Below, in pieces: positions 1 to 15,100 of a DNA stretch of 64,000 nt. The number at the start of each line of letters is the position of its first letter. Position 1 is the first letter of the stretch. A program made the position numbers and the translations under genes. The stretch comes from Cheilinus undulatus (taxonomy: Eukaryota > Chordata > Actinopteri > Labriformes > Labridae), in the NCBI RefSeq assembly GCF_018320785.1, contig NC_054882.1:1403219-1467218 (forward strand), in the 5' to 3' direction. The notes beneath the pieces are model-generated. The model was not told the origin of the DNA and searched no databases. It saw only the letters and a list, made by a program, of their open reading frames with translations.

Positions 1-476
1 CAGGAGCCTCAGTAGAGCGTGGAAGTACCATACACAGCCACAACAGCCTGGCTCCTCCTCCTCATGCTGGTCACCATCCTGGTCACACACTGCTGTGGGA
101 TGGCACCCCATTCTTCAACCAGCATGTGGCGGTGGGAGTGTGACCTTCATTTGATTCCTTCTCCATGGTTAAAGGGTGCTTAGAGTGTCATTATCCAGGG
201 GGATTTTTCATCTCGTTTCCAAAACTAGAGGTTGATTATGAAAAAGACCTTCTTTAAATTCAACTGTGTGGCTGGCCACACTGATTAGGTTTGTTTTTAG
301 TTAATTTGCTGATCGAGACCAGGATAAGCTAGTTGCAGGAGTGTGACCACATCCCGTTTAAGACGTCTTGTTGAAGACGTCCTTTTTATCAAACTGCCTG
401 ATGAAGGCTAGTACTGAAACGTTGCACATAAATGACTTCTGCTGCAGGTTTGACGGTGTGAGGATTTGTTCAGTAC
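1..476. other. scfd1 intron sequence, no recognised element
   Basis: This lies downstream of the last visible scfd1 exon and holds no further SCFD1 homology on the minus strand. The 1-140 segment (repeated CACCATCCTGGTCACAC-type wording) looks repeat-derived, but I cannot assign it to a family. Confidence 0.4.
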
Positions 477-3400
477 CTGACTGCAGAGGTGAGTTTGGCC
501 GTGTTGTCTGACAGCATGCTGATGGCTCCTTCATCCTCACCTTCTAAACCCTGGAGACACAGAAGATCAGATTCAGCTATTATAAACCTGAACAATCTTA
601 CACTGACCGACAGAATATTTCAGTACCATGTGTTTTAAACTGAAACTGTTTTAATGAACAACAGGATCAAACAGTCATTCACATCTCTGCAGGCTTAAAC
701 AGACTGACACCAGGATGTAAAATGATTCTGGAGACTTGAACATGCATGGGAACTTGGACTTGTTTTGCAAATGATTACCAAGGCAGCAATTTCTGTGCAT
801 ATTAATTTGTGTCAGTCTCACCATGATGCTCTTCAGGCGTTTGACCTCATCCTCCTGAGCTCTGTAGGTGTCCAGCTCCTCCTGCACTGACTCTGCTACC
901 TCCGGGAACGGACTGAAAGACAAACACTCACTCAGTACATTTACATGCAGTTGAACAGGGAAGTTGAGCTGTGATCAGCTCAGTGGAACTGTTCTCCTGA
1001 ACCACTGATGCTGTCCCAGTATACATCCACCACAGAATAGGGCTGAACAGTTTGCAAAAATTATCTAACGGCAAATTTTTATCGTTAGGTTCCTCATCTT
1101 ATGTAGTTTTTCACAAATTCAAGCAATAAATCATTCTATATGATGACCTACATTCAGACAGAAAAACTCATCATACATTTGACCATTTTATTGGAAAACA
1201 GATCCACAGTTTTACTTAGTGGAGGAGGCTCTACTCTAAAGATGCTCCCTGGGTTAATCAGCAGAATGCTTTGACTTTTAGGGAGCGCAGCTAGAAACCC
1301 CCATATAGATAGATGCATTTATGACCATGTTAATTTAAAAACAACAAAATTAATTTAGAAGTTATTAATCCATAGTAGTATGAATCGGAATATGAGGGTG
1401 CAACAAGCTCTAAGCTATAAAGGAGGAGGCTGGGGTGGAGGAGGTGAAGCTTTAGTCTATGAAGGAGGAGGCTGGGGTGGAGGAGGTGAAGCTTTAGTCT
1501 ATGAAGGAGGAGGCTGGGGTGGAGGAGGTGAAGCTTTAGTCTATGAAGGAGGAGGCTGGGGTGGAGGAGGTGAAGCTTTAGTCTATGAAGGAGGAGGCTG
1601 GGGTGGAGGAGGGAAAGCTTTAGTCTATGAAGGAGGAGGCTGGGGTGGAGGAGGGAAAGCTTTAGTCTATAAAGGAGGAGGCTGGGGTGGAGGAGGTGAA
1701 GCTTTAGTCTATGAAGGAGGAGGCTGGGGTGGAGGAGGGGAAGCTTTAGTCTATGAAGGAGGAGGCTGGGGTGGAGGAGGTGAAGCTTTAGTTTATAAAG
1801 GAGGAGGCTGGGGTGGAGGAGGTGAAGCTTTAGTCTATAAAGGAGGAGGCTGGGGTGGAGGAGGTGGAGCTTTAGTCTATAAAGGAGGAGGCTGGGGTGG
1901 AGGAGGTGGAGCTTTGCCAGCAGCAGCAGCAGCATGGTGCATCAGCATGCAAGCAGGGATTAGTGAGAAGTATGTCATCTTTAAATGGACTGCTGTGTTT
2001 AGGAAGAGCTGTGATTGGCTGTGGGAGCTGGAAGCAGTAATTGATATCGGCTGGCTGTCAGCTGATTGTGGCTAGCATAAGACTTTTGTGAAATAACACT
2101 ATGCTTCATTAATATCAGAATAAACTAGGGAAGAAGGATTTAAAACAATGAATCTGTTTGCAATTATTTTTGCTCATCTTGGACATCTGTTATCAACTGC
2201 TTTATTAAAGGGGGTTATCATTTTTATGTCTTCTGTTTTGATTAAGAAAAATATGCATAAAACAAGAAAAGGAGGATTTTTGTAAACAAGTCTAAAAAGA
2301 TTTGAATGATTTTTATAATGTGCAGAAAATCTCTGCTGCTGCTGCAAAATGAATGCATTAATTGCAACAGGCCATACTGCAATTTAATCTAATTTGCGTT
2401 TAATTTCCCTGCCCTACTGCAGAATATTCTATCTCTACAAAGAGCTGCAGTCCCCATCACTACAGCCTGAAGGCTACAGAGCATGTGCAAAACACCTAAT
2501 CCAGAATGACATGCAAAAGAGAATCAGGCTGCAGCCACATAATCCAGGTGTGTTAGTTAAACCTGAGATTTGCTATGATTTTAGTTGGATTAACATGGAC
2601 AGCATGGAGGACGTTTTTAGAGATACTGAAACAGACGAACTGTCTGGTATGATCGTGTGAAGAAGGTTAAAGATGAAGCCTTTTGTTGTTAGCTCACAGA
2701 GTCCTCACAAATCACCCACAATCATCTTCAGGTCTTATTTTGAAATCCTGATAGCTGATGATTATTGAATATTTGAGCAGAAAACACAAAGACCTCCCAG
2801 AATAAATCAGCCCAGGACAAATGTCTGGATTCTAAGACTGTTTAGACGTTAACCGTGTCTGTTGCTCTGACCTGCCCTTGTGTTTCTGCCAGAACTTGTC
2901 AGCAGCGGTCAGGTCGTAGGTCTTTCTGTTCTTCTTCTTTGGTCTGGCACCTGCGGGAGACGGTTCTGCCCCCACGCCCTCCTCCATCACCACCCTGTTC
3001 AGCTGGAAGTCCTGCAGAAGAAAGACACATAAATTTAACATTTCTACCGTGGTCTCTGGCGTTTAAAGTCTTCAGCAGGCGGCTTCACTGGTTGTTTTGG
3101 CGGGTAGCATCCTTCGTGTCTGCCAGTACCTGCAGAGAGCCGTTCATAGTCCAAACCTGACATCATTTCAGCCTTATAAACTGTTTTTCCTGTGTTAGAT
3201 GGTGTAATTCAACCCTTCAAGTCTTCTAAATCACTAAATCCTGCATGAAACCACCAACAAAATCCAAAAATATCATCATCTAATATCATTTCAGTTTCTG
3301 AGTCTACTTTTCCAAAACTCATTCAGACACTAAGACCTGATCCGGGACACTAGGGGGCGCTGGGGTGATGAAGACAGGTGGGTTTTAGTCCAGAGTGAAG

Positions 3401-6400
3401 ACAGGCCAACCAGTCACCAATAATAACAGCAGTGTGAATCCTTACAGAAGCTGACAGGAGGCTGATCCTCGTCTCAATCATAGAAACCACCATCATATCA
3501 TAATACTGCTGTTGCCAGGGTGAGATTTATACTGGGATGGCGTCTCCTGCTGGTTCTGGGCCTGGCTGTGTTCAAACTTTTGAATTATTTGTAGGAAAAT
3601 GAAGAAAAAGATGGAGAATGTGCAGCCAGAGAGGAGCAGCAGCACTGCCAACTGGATCGACATTAACAAAACAAAAATTAGATCAAGGATCTGGACGAAG
3701 AGATGTTTAAAAGACGTTCGGGAGAATCTGAGAATAAAGACAAGACAGCACAATCAAGGGATGTATCTGTTAAATCTAGCTCCTTCCTCAATTAGAAATA
3801 AAGGGCTGTGTTAAACACGATTGTGATTGGTCAGTTACACCTACCAACAGTCTGCTAGAATGCTATCGTTAGGAAGAACACACCGTTACCGTGGGCAACA
3901 GACGCTGCCAGGGATGCAGCTCTGATTAAACGATCCATGCTTCATCTGAGCCGGCTGTTCTGGTTCGGTACATTTGCAGCAAGTTGACCCCGCTCTGTGG
4001 TTTTACATGGTCGTCTTCTCTGTGGCTGAGCTGCTGTTGTTCCTAAACTCTTCCACTTTCTAATAAGACCACTTTCAGGTGACTGTGGAATATCCAGCGG
4101 GGATGAAATTTCACCAGCTGTCTAAACTACAAATATTTTAACAATTTAAATATTTTGCAGGAGTGTTTCCAAAGTAAATGAAATGAGACATATAGAAATA
4201 TAAAAAACTAAAGATTCTAGTGCTCTGTAGAAACTGCAGGAAAATTTCTTGTGCTGAACATAAGGTTTAGTGTTCAACCCCAGCCTGCCAGCCTTTCTGT
4301 TTCTTTTGATTTCAATCCCAGAGTTCAGGATTTTGATGCAATTGAGAGTGAAACAAGAAGTTATAAACACCAAAAATAATGTAACTGCTGTGTTAAATAG
4401 CCTTGGTGTTATAAATGTAGTCTGTCAGAAAACTCAGTCCCTAAACTCCTGAGCCAAAATGTCAATTCTCTTAATTTCTTTTCCCTCATTTCCAGAAAGA
4501 AAACATTTAGAGCGTAATGTTTTGGCAGAACGAAATGTCCACTTCAGGAGCTGTCAGAGGACACACCAAACAATCTTTTATAAGTAGTTAATGACATAAA
4601 AACTAACAATCAGGAGTCAAAAATGGAGTTATCTACTGCCGGGTTAAAGGACTCTGCAGGTGAGCTCAGACAAAGATCTTCTATGAGAGAGGAGGCCTCA
4701 CATACAAGGGGAAAGCTTTCTGGGGCAAACTGGGGACCCTGGAGGTCAGCAAAATCATGGTTGATTGTAAAGTTAGGTGTGATAACAATATTCTTTTCAA
4801 CCTGACAACTCATATCAAAGCAAAACATGACAAAAATGGGAAAAAGTGGCAAAAGGGTGCCAAATTTGAAAAAGCAAATAGACAAAAATTGTCAAAAAAT
4901 GGGAAAAGTGGGAAAAAAGGCAAAATCTGAAAAGAAAAGAGACAAAAAATGTCAAAAAATGGGAAAAAGTGGCAAAAAATGGCAAAATCTAAAAATGAAA
5001 ATAGGCAAAAATTGTCCAAAAATGGACAAAATTGGCAAAATTGTCCAAAAATGGGAAAAAGTGGCAAAAAATGGCAAAATCTGAAAAAGAAAATAGACTA
5101 CCTGCCAAAAAATATCCAAAATGGGAAAAAGTGGGGAAAAAATGGCAAAATCTGAAAAGAAAATAGACAAAAATTGTCCAAAAATGGGAAAAAGTGGCAA
5201 AAAATGGCAAAATTTGAAATGCAAATAGAAAAAAAATGGGGGAATTTTTTCAAATGGCAAAAATTGATGATAAATTGGCAAAAATTGAAAAAAAAGGAGG
5301 ATCAGGTGTTAAAAGTTGGTAAAAAGCAGCAAAAATAGGCAAAATAGAAAAAAGGGCGAAAATGGAGCAAAAAGCTGTAAAAAAAAAGTTTCATGGGGTC
5401 TAAATAAGGCAAAAAAGTTACAAGTTTGTAACGGACAGAAAGACGGGCTACTCTGAGCTTTGCATCACACTTGTTTACAGCTGACCAGGACTGATCAGCT
5501 TTGTGGCTCTGAATCCAGACCCTTTGTTCTGTACTTGGAAGAAGCTTGTTTAAAGACTAGGTGTCATATTTTATCCACAGTCTTTATTTCTGGAGGCAGG
5601 CCTGCCATCCTCAGACTCCTCCGCTGAAGTAAAATGAGTCCTGACGGATGAATAACAGCATTAAGGAGCTGTGAGGAGCCACATTTTTACTCTGGATTTG
5701 CCAAACGTCGGTGTGGTGGTGTCAGAGAGTGTGATGATGTGTTATATAACACGCCGGTGTAGCTCCACATTCCTGTGCTGTCAGAATTAACCTCAGCACC
5801 TCAGCAGCTGACAGCACTCTGGCTCTACACCAGCTAATGATGAGGGAGTCTTTGGGGATCCCTGACACTCACACAGTCCATTATCCCCGCATAGTTAAAC
5901 AGAAGGAATCAATGATCTTCAGTGGATTTAAAGGCTGACGTCCTCATAGACTCTCTACAGCTATCATCTCCTGTTTGCTGAAATCAGAACCAGAACTAAT
6001 CAACTCTTTGTTGATTTGGTTTTAGGCCGGTACTGGTTGTTTGAAAATCCACCAAAAGGTAAAAATCTGAGACTTCTCACAACCAAACACAGATGTTTTA
6101 ACACGTTATGATGTTAACATTAGAGAAGACTTTTAAAGGATCTGCAGGAACCTTTTAATAATAGTGCTCATATTCATGTTTTTAAAATGCTGGTATCAGT
6201 AACTGCTGACTCACCAGGACGTCGTGGATCAGCGCCTGATAGGTCCAGGTGTGGTGGAGGGGCGTGGCCATATCCACGTTACGATCAGCCAGAACAAACA
6301 GAGGCCTCTGGAAACTAAAGAGATCAGAGGCCACATCAGGGATTTAAATACAGCAGGGCATTATGGGAAATGTAGTTGGTTTCATATTTAGGGGCTCTGT

Positions 6401-9119
6401 TTACCTGAACTGTCCAGCAGCCATGTTATCTCCAGTGAAGAGGCTGTTTCTGGCATCCCGCAGGTTCTCACGCAGCTTTTTATCCAACTTCTGCAAAACA
6501 TACACAAAATATAATGTTCAATCCACCGTCCAAGTTAATGAATCAGGAAATAGTGTGCTGTTATAGCTTCATTTACAGACTACAATAGGGATAAGTTCTA
6601 TGAACACAGCAGCTTTGTAAAGCCAGAACTGAATGTGGATTATTGCCAAGAACCCTCCTGCAGCAGCTGCAGCCCCTCAGCCAGTTTACTGCTGACAGAG
6701 AGAGGAGACGATCCACCACCGCCAAGAAAAGCCATGAGAGTGGGTGGGTGGGATTAAGTCAGTCAGTTATAAATGTATAATCCAGTGTTACTCAACCAAA
6801 GAGCCAAACTAACAAACATACCTTTGCAAGAGCCACAATCTAAGTGGTAAAAATTGGTGAAAACAGGTTAAAGTGGCAGTAACAAGAAGTTAAAGTGGGG
6901 AAATGGTCGAAAAGTGGTGAAAACTGATTGAAAAATAAGTTACAGGTGGCAAAGTGGTCAAAAAAAAAGTTAAAAATAGTAACTAAAATGGGAAAAAGTG
7001 GCAAAAATGGGAAAAAAACTGGCATTCAATGGCAAAAGGCAGCTAAAATGTGTAAGAAGGGGCAAAACATGGAAAAAGGGGAGAAAATCAGGCAAAAACT
7101 GGTGAAAATCGCAAAAATTGATACCAAAAACAAGTTACAGGTGGCAAAATGGATAAAACGTGTGGCAAAAAATGAGTGAAAAGAGGCTAAAATGGACAAA
7201 AGTGGCAAATTGGTCAAAAACTAGCAAAGAAGTGGCAAAAAATGGTGAAAATTGGCAAAAATTAGGCAAAAAAGTAGCAAAAGTGATTAAAAAATGAGTT
7301 ACAGGTGGCAAAAATTAGGCGCAAAACTATAAAATGTGGCAAAAAATGAGTGAAAAGAGACTAAAATTGACAAAGGTGGCAAAAATGGGAAAAAAATAGC
7401 ATTCAATGGAAAAAGGCAGCTTAAATGGCTGAGAAGGGGTAAAACATGGCAAAAAGTGGAAAAGAATTGCAAATAGCACGAAAAAAAAGAAAAAAACTGG
7501 TAAAAAGGGGCAAAAGAAGTGTTAAACTTGGGCTTAAAAAGCTGTTAAATGAATTAAAAGTGGCAACAAAGGGGGGACAATTGAAAATAAGGGCAATGGA
7601 AATACACAAACAAAAAATAAAGGCTGACAATTTAAACCAACTGTACAAGAGCGGGAAACAAACTGATTAATGTGACTTGCAATGTATAATTTCTGAGGTC
7701 AAAGTTTCCCTTTTTTAAGGTTTTCTTGGGAAGAATATTTCAAATAAACACATAAAAGAGCCACACTTTGAGTATCACTGGTATAATCTACCTGTTCCAT
7801 ATGAAAACTGATTCAGTTCATAAATATATATATATAGATATATACATTTATATTTATATTTATTTATTTATATTATATAGTATGGAAGATCTTTCATGCC
7901 ATCAGCAATAAGACTATACAATTCTATCATAAACAGATGAGACTCCAGACAAATGAATTTGCCTTCGGGGATAAATAAAGTTATTGTATTGTATTGTATT
8001 GTAAATAAAACTCACTCAGTTTAAAAAAATTCTGTAAGAATGGAAGCTGAAAAAAAAAGAAAAAGAGACCTTGTAACTCTAAAACCTTTCTTTTAAAAAA
8101 CTAAAAATACCATGAGGCTGAAAACCAGTCCCACGCCAGCCCTGATGATGCTGCACTTCCCAGCATGCATTGCCAAAGGCAGGCCCTTTTACTGAGCGGA
8201 GCCACATGATCTAGATCTCTAAATGAATCCCCATCATTACGAGCAAGAGTGAATGGACACCGGCTGTGGAAAAGCAAGATTAGAGTTTATAGTGCCAAAG
8301 GGCACCAAACCAAACTGGACTAGCTGGTCTAAACCTGACGTGATTGGCTGATGTCTGTGAAAACTCACCACTGCGACCATCTCTGCTGCATTTCCACGAG
8401 GACAGCGAATGATCGGCACGGCGCCTGAGCAAATAAATAAATAAATAGGTTAAAATGAAGTCTCAGAAAGAAACTGACGTGGAAGAATCAGAGACAACTT
8501 CATAACTGAGTTCTGATCTTTAGTTAACTTTTTAGTTTGTCTATTTCTATACAAAAATAAACTGTTTATAAAGTAGGACAAGCAGTCAGCTCTCTACTGT
8601 GGGGGTGAGAGCAATTTTACTTCTGATGGAGAATTTCAGAGATTTAATGAAACACTACCATCTAGTGGACAGAAACAGAACAACACCAACAACATATCCA
8701 GCTGCAAAAAGACACAGACCCAGGGTAACTGCTCCTTTAAATATGTTTATTAACAGGCTAAATATTCACATACTTATGTAAACACAGACACTCAGAGTAA
8801 ATCCACACAGATCAGTGAAGCTGAGAGCCGCAGCTCGTCTCCTAAACTCACCCAGAGTGACGAAGAAACAGAAGAGCGAGTCTACGATGGTGTCCATGAT
8901 GGCCTCCATGTCCGTGTCCTGGATGTCGGCTCTGTTGATGGCTGCGGGACGGAGACACACAAGACATTATGTAAGGATGTCAAACTTTTCTGATGTCACT
9001 TCCTGCCTTTACAAAGATCTGATAATCCATCATTACAACGCCGCGCTTCTGTTTCTCCACATTCAGGTAGATCTGCTGATCCACTTTCACCTCTGTTACT
9101 ACCAAAAGACAGAACACAG

Positions 9120-9160
<41 letters not shown>

Positions 9161-12100
9161 TGGGGGGGGGGGTCTTTATCCCCCATTGCACCTCCAAGAA
9201 ATTCAAAGTGAAGGTGAAATGTCACCTGAGTGTAAATACCACACCTTTAATCACATCTCAGGTATAATTTTAGTGAGTCTAAATCAGATCTCTGATCCTG
9301 CAAGGGTAAAAGTCTGGAGTCTAAGTCTGGAGTTTTAGTTTGTTTGTTTTCATGGTTTTGATATTTAAATCGTTTTTTTAAAGATATATCTGATAGGCTT
9401 GTGCTAAAATATCCATATGCCATAATTTTATCACATGCACATTGCCAATATGCATATCAAAATAGATTTTACAGAATCAGCATGGCTGTAGATGACAGTT
9501 TTAAAATATACTAGAAAACTACATGATGCAGCGCACGCCTCACTCAGCCAAAACAAGCTAGAGGTGGTACTCACAGCGGTGACGTGGATTATAGTTTAAA
9601 CCTGCTGCCAGTACGACTAAAAGCAGAGACACCAGATTGTTTCGGGGTTTCTTTAACACCAGAAGGTCATGAGGTGGACATGAGCCATGCAAGCTGTGCA
9701 GTAAACAAGGTAGAACACTACAGCTACACCAGTCTTTATCCACATAAGCCACAGGGCTAATTAGCAGTTAGCAACTACAGCTGGGCTCACTGTACTAGTC
9801 TGCAGCAGGGGTTCTCAAACCTTTTCAGCCCACAACCCCCAAAATAAAGGTGCTAGAGACCAGGGACCCCCAACATAAAGGTGCCAGAGACCAGGGACCC
9901 CCAACATAAAGGTGCCAGAGACCAGGGACCCCCAAAATAAAGGTGCCAGAGACCAGGGACCCCCAACATAAAGGTGCCAGAGACCAGGGACCCCCAACAT
10001 AAAGGTGCCAGAGACCAGGGACCCCCAACATAAAGATGCCAGAGACCAGGGACCCCCAAAATAAAGGTGCCAGAGACCAGGGACCCACAAAATAAAGGTG
10101 CCAGAGACCAGGGACCCACAAAATAAAGGTGCCAGAGACCAGGGACCCACAAAATAAAGGTGCCAGAGACCAGGAACCCCTAACATAAAGGTGCCAGAGA
10201 CCAGGGACCCCCAAAATAAAGGTGCCAGAGATGAGGGGCCCCCATAATAAAGGTGCCAGAGACCGGGGACCCCCAAAATAAAGGTACTAGAGATCGGGGA
10301 CCCCCAAAACAAAGGTGCCAGGAACGAGGGACCCCCAAATTAAAGGTGCCAGAGACCAGGGACCCCAAAAATAAAGGTGCCAGAGACCAGGGACCCCCAA
10401 ATTCAAGGTGCCAGAGACCAGGGACCCCCCAAAATAAAGGTGCCAGAGACCAGGGACCCCCACTGGACTTGAAGGTGGCTGAACAGCTATGAACATTCAT
10501 GAACCTCTCTGGGGCCCAGCCAAACTGGGGCCCATGGAGGTCAGCAAAACCATGGTCCATAGTGAAGTTAAGCTTTGAAAACCATATTTTATATTTTTAT
10601 CATGAATAATAACCACTCTGATCAAAGAAACACATATCTCTCTGTGATTTTGTGTAGTGAATAACCTTCTGATAATGAAACAACTTTTGTTAAAAACATA
10701 TTCAAAATGGGTGAAAAATTGCTTAAATTAGTTAATAATGGCAAAAAAATTGTGGAAAAGGTGTTGAAATTGGATTTTTAAAGAACAAAAATGGGATAAA
10801 AAGTGGCAAAAGTTAGATAAAAGTGGCAGAAAATAACCAAAAATTGATTACATTTGCAAAAACCGGCATAGAAAGCGGTAAAAGGGGATAAAAAAGTGGC
10901 TGAAATGACTTTTAAGTGCAAAAATTGGGGGAAATTAAGTGGAATAGGATGAAAAATTGATAGAAACTGGCAAAAAATGGTATAAATGTGGTTATAATGG
11001 GTAAAAAGGGTTAATAGTGGCAATAATGAGGCAGCAATAGGCAGAAAGTGGCAAGAATTGGTTTAGAAGTGACAAAAACAGGCAGAAAACAGAGGTGGAA
11101 AGGGTTTAAAATGGACACAAATGGGTTTAAGTAGCAAAATGTGCTAAAATTAGCAAAATTGGTGTTAAAAAGTGATGAATAAGGATTAAAATTGTAATGT
11201 AATTGTAGTGTAATTCAAAAAATATTCTTAGTTTTTTTTTTTATGCATCCGGTGACCCCATCTCAGTGTCTCGCGACCCCCAGGGGTCCTGACCCCAAGG
11301 TTGAGAACCACTGGTCTACAGCACTGAATGAGACTGTTAAATCAGAATTCCCTTCAACTTCTAAACAGATCAGGAGATAAAAGCAGCACTTTATGATTTC
11401 ATAGTAAAGACATGAGCTGAACAAAAGCGCTGACGAAAGAGGCTCCGGTGTTAGCGTGCCGTTTAATCCTCAGCGGTGCAGTTTTATGCAGAAGCAAAGC
11501 AAAAAATCTTCTTTCAAATGCATGTGGGCTTATAGTAAAGTGAAACTACAATACAACTACATGAAAGTACGAAAAACAGCAAGAGAGACAACAAAGACTT
11601 TAATCTTTTATAGCATCTGAGTTTAAGTGTTTTAAAGAGTAAGAACTTTAAAACGGCATTGTTTCTGTTGTCCTCCACAATAAAGACAAGATTATTGTTT
11701 TTCTTCTGTAATAAATAATAATAAAAGTACCACAACTCTGAAAAAAACACACTGATTTTAAATTAATGATGCATAGAAGAAGAAGAATTAATAAAATTGT
11801 GTGTAAGCTTCTGCCCATGGTCTAAACGGCACAGAAACATGAAACATAAAGGTCAAAGGTCAGGGCAGGTCTCCAGAAATTAAATGCTTATGTTTAAATT
11901 TATTGTTAACTGACAGAAGGCTGACCTCAAACATGTCTGCATGTGTGTTTCTGTGTGTTACCGTGGTATGAGATGAGCTCCTTATTCTGATTGCAGAGCA
12001 TGAACATGTCGTCCTCCAGAGTGATGAAGTTCAGGTACTGATCATACACCTGGACACAAGCATGCAGCAGGTACACTATCAATTACACTGGAATCAAATT

Positions 12101-15100
12101 CAAGAGCTCAAACTACAATAAATGCACAGAAATCTAAATTTTATTTTGTTTTTCAAATTTTAGTTCTTAGATACTCATATATCTAAATAAATCAAAATGT
12201 TTAATGGTGAAATTATGAAACTATCACATCACTCGATCCATTCGCTACAAACTCACAATAAGACAGAGGTAAACTTTGTAAAGGAGACTCCCAGCACGAT
12301 AGCTGGTGCTTCAGCAGACCAGGCTTCTATGTTAAAGAAGAATAAAAGTCATGATGTGAGGCTGAATAAAACAGTAGCTGTGTTCACCTTGGTGACTTGG
12401 CTGACAGCGTTAGCGGCCAGAGCGGCGCTGGCGATGTCCTCTAGTTTACTCCGACTGATGGCTGAGATGAAGTTCAGGTAGTACGACTCGTACAGCTGGC
12501 TCCTCAGATCCTGCAGAAGCACACAGACACACTAAAATGTCACAACAGGAGCCTCTGACACAGCTGACTGCAGCGGCTATAACACGATAATGTGAGGCAG
12601 ACTTCTGACGACGCCTCGGTTCAGCTTCAGCCACATTCACGGGAGTTCTGTGCATGTACCAGTGTGGTTTCAGAGCGTTCAGCTAGTGTGAGTACCTGGC
12701 ATATCCTGTCGATGTTCTCCTCTGTAGGCATGACGAAGTAGATGGCAGGAACGTCTGGGATGGGATCTCTGTCTGAGTGAAGCAGACTAAACACACAAAC
12801 AGGCTGGATTAGACAGAAATAGCCAAGGAAAGAGGCATAAATGTGCAGAACTCAACTAAAAAATACTCTCTCCCTTTGTGGACCACTGCTGCCACCAACA
12901 AGATGTACAAACAACTACATCAGAGAGGAAAAGGTTCTTGTTCTAGCTCTTTTACAGGTCAAGGGCAGTCTGGGTAAACGAGTAGACCCTCACAGGAGGG
13001 GTTGGGATTATTATGAGGCAGCGTGGATGAGTGTGTGCGTCTCTTACAGGTGCAGGGTGATGCCCATGTCTCTCAGCTCTTTGACAGACAGCAGCGGGGA
13101 GATGATGTCCTGGCCGAACCGGTCGTATATCAACACCTGAACACAGAAAATACAGAAACAAACCGAGCATAGAAACTAAAGTTAGAGAGAGAACAAAGAC
13201 ACAGGAACATTTGGCTAGATGCTAACGGACCAGAGTACCCTGCCTGTAAACTAGGAGGTCAAAGTTCATGTTCATGTAAACAGGGCAAGGAAATATATCA
13301 AGTTCTTCAGACATATAGATGTACGGTCAAGGGAGATACAGAGAAAGAAAAACGTCTATATGTTGATGTTAAACTCCTAAAACTAGGTTTTTTCCATCAG
13401 ACTGTTGTTGTTTTTAAAAAAGATAACATGCAACAACTCTCTCTGCTCCTCACTTAAATAAAAGTGAGAGCTGTTTTGATGGGAAAGGCAGGGCAGAAGC
13501 TCTGTGTCTCTCAGCTGTCAGGTCCTGTAGATGTGTCTGGAAAAAATTAACAAAAAATTTTGCGTGGTACGGGAGCCACAAGCAGACATAAATGCATGAA
13601 TCTTTGACATTTCAACTTCTTTATCTTCTTTTTCAGGGATTTCTCATTATAACAAGTTAACTTCCCAAAATCTCTAGAAAATAACCAAAATTTTATCCCG
13701 GGAAAAGCGGAGCGTATGAAGAAGTCGGCTCATCCTTTAACGGTGTCTTTGATTTCGCTATTATTTTCCAAATTTCTAGTTTTTTATTGAATTCATTTTA
13801 ACGGATGTAGTTAATTTTTCAGGAACTTGCAGGGATGCAGGATATCGGACTTTTGCAGATATCAGATATTTACAAATCAATTTTAGCTAATACTGATACT
13901 GGTTCTGAATGCAGTTCAGACTTTAAATTTCAATCCTTAGAGCACACAGTTTAGAGTTTGAGGTTTAACAAACTTCTGTCCTTCAATCAGACTTTAAAGT
14001 TTAAGGACTGATCATGAATAAGACCTGTAATGTGATGCTCTTGTGTTTTAAATAGGGCTAGACGATTTGGGAAAATAATCTAATTGAGATTGTTTTCCCC
14101 CCATATAGCGACTGGGATTTGATATGAAAGTTCCTCATCTTATGTATTTTCAACAAACACAAGCATAAATCATTCTATATTATAACCAACACAATATTAG
14201 ATAAAACTTTACTAAACAATTTTTGAAAAAATATCTAATCATGATGATTTTGACACATATTGCAAACTGGATATGAATTATTGTATTGAAGGAAATGATG
14301 ATTTCTGTGTCATCCTCATATTTAATCCGAAAAATGTACAAAAAGCAAGAAAGTAAGATTTTTTTTGTAGACTATTCTAAAAAAATCTGTCTTGAATCAT
14401 TGCATGATATGTAATGAATAACATTTCTGCAGCAACAAAAAAGTTTTAAACTGGTATTCTGACTCAGATTTGAGGTTAAATAAATATTGCAACTTCTGCG
14501 ATTTGAATACTGCGATTTAATCTAATTTTTGATTAATCGCCCAGCCCTAGTTTCAAATACACGGGCCAGACGTGGCCACAGAACAGGCTGGTGGATCTGG
14601 CACCATGTAGTTCCTGGACTTATACTATAAATAAAGTCTTCAGCTTTGATAGGTGTGTTGGTCCACACTAAGACTCCAGCATTTATTATCTGTATGGCCA
14701 GTAGTCAAAGCTGATATTGGCAGATTTTTATTCTCAAAATATCAGAGATGCACGATATTATCGATCTGGTATCAGCAGATATCAAAATTTCTGCTGATAT
14801 TTATATCCCATATTTTGCCTGTGTATTTCAGCCTATATCAACTATAAATTTCGTCCATACATCCTAACAAATTAGTGAAGTTTTAGTCTGAACCAACAGA
14901 CCTATGTCAGGTGAGGTCTTTTTCTTTTCTTATCCCAATTCTTTACACTTTAAAGTGTTTTTAAGGACTAAAGTTTGTTTCCTTGCTCATCCTTAAACCT
15001 TAAAGTGTCCAAAAGGACTGATTTTTTTTTTTCAGAAAAGTGTATTAAAATATCGTCAAAAATCCAATATCGTGCATCAAAAATATCGGTTGTGAATATT

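Noticed and set aside
3599-3814. Basic 71-residue open frame
   Set aside because: No homology, splice support or conserved motif; within an scfd1 intron.
9815-10560. Overlapping minus-strand proteins rich in [11 protein letters not shown]
   Set aside because: A 31-bp stop-free repeat keeps all three frames open; there are no splice signals or homology.
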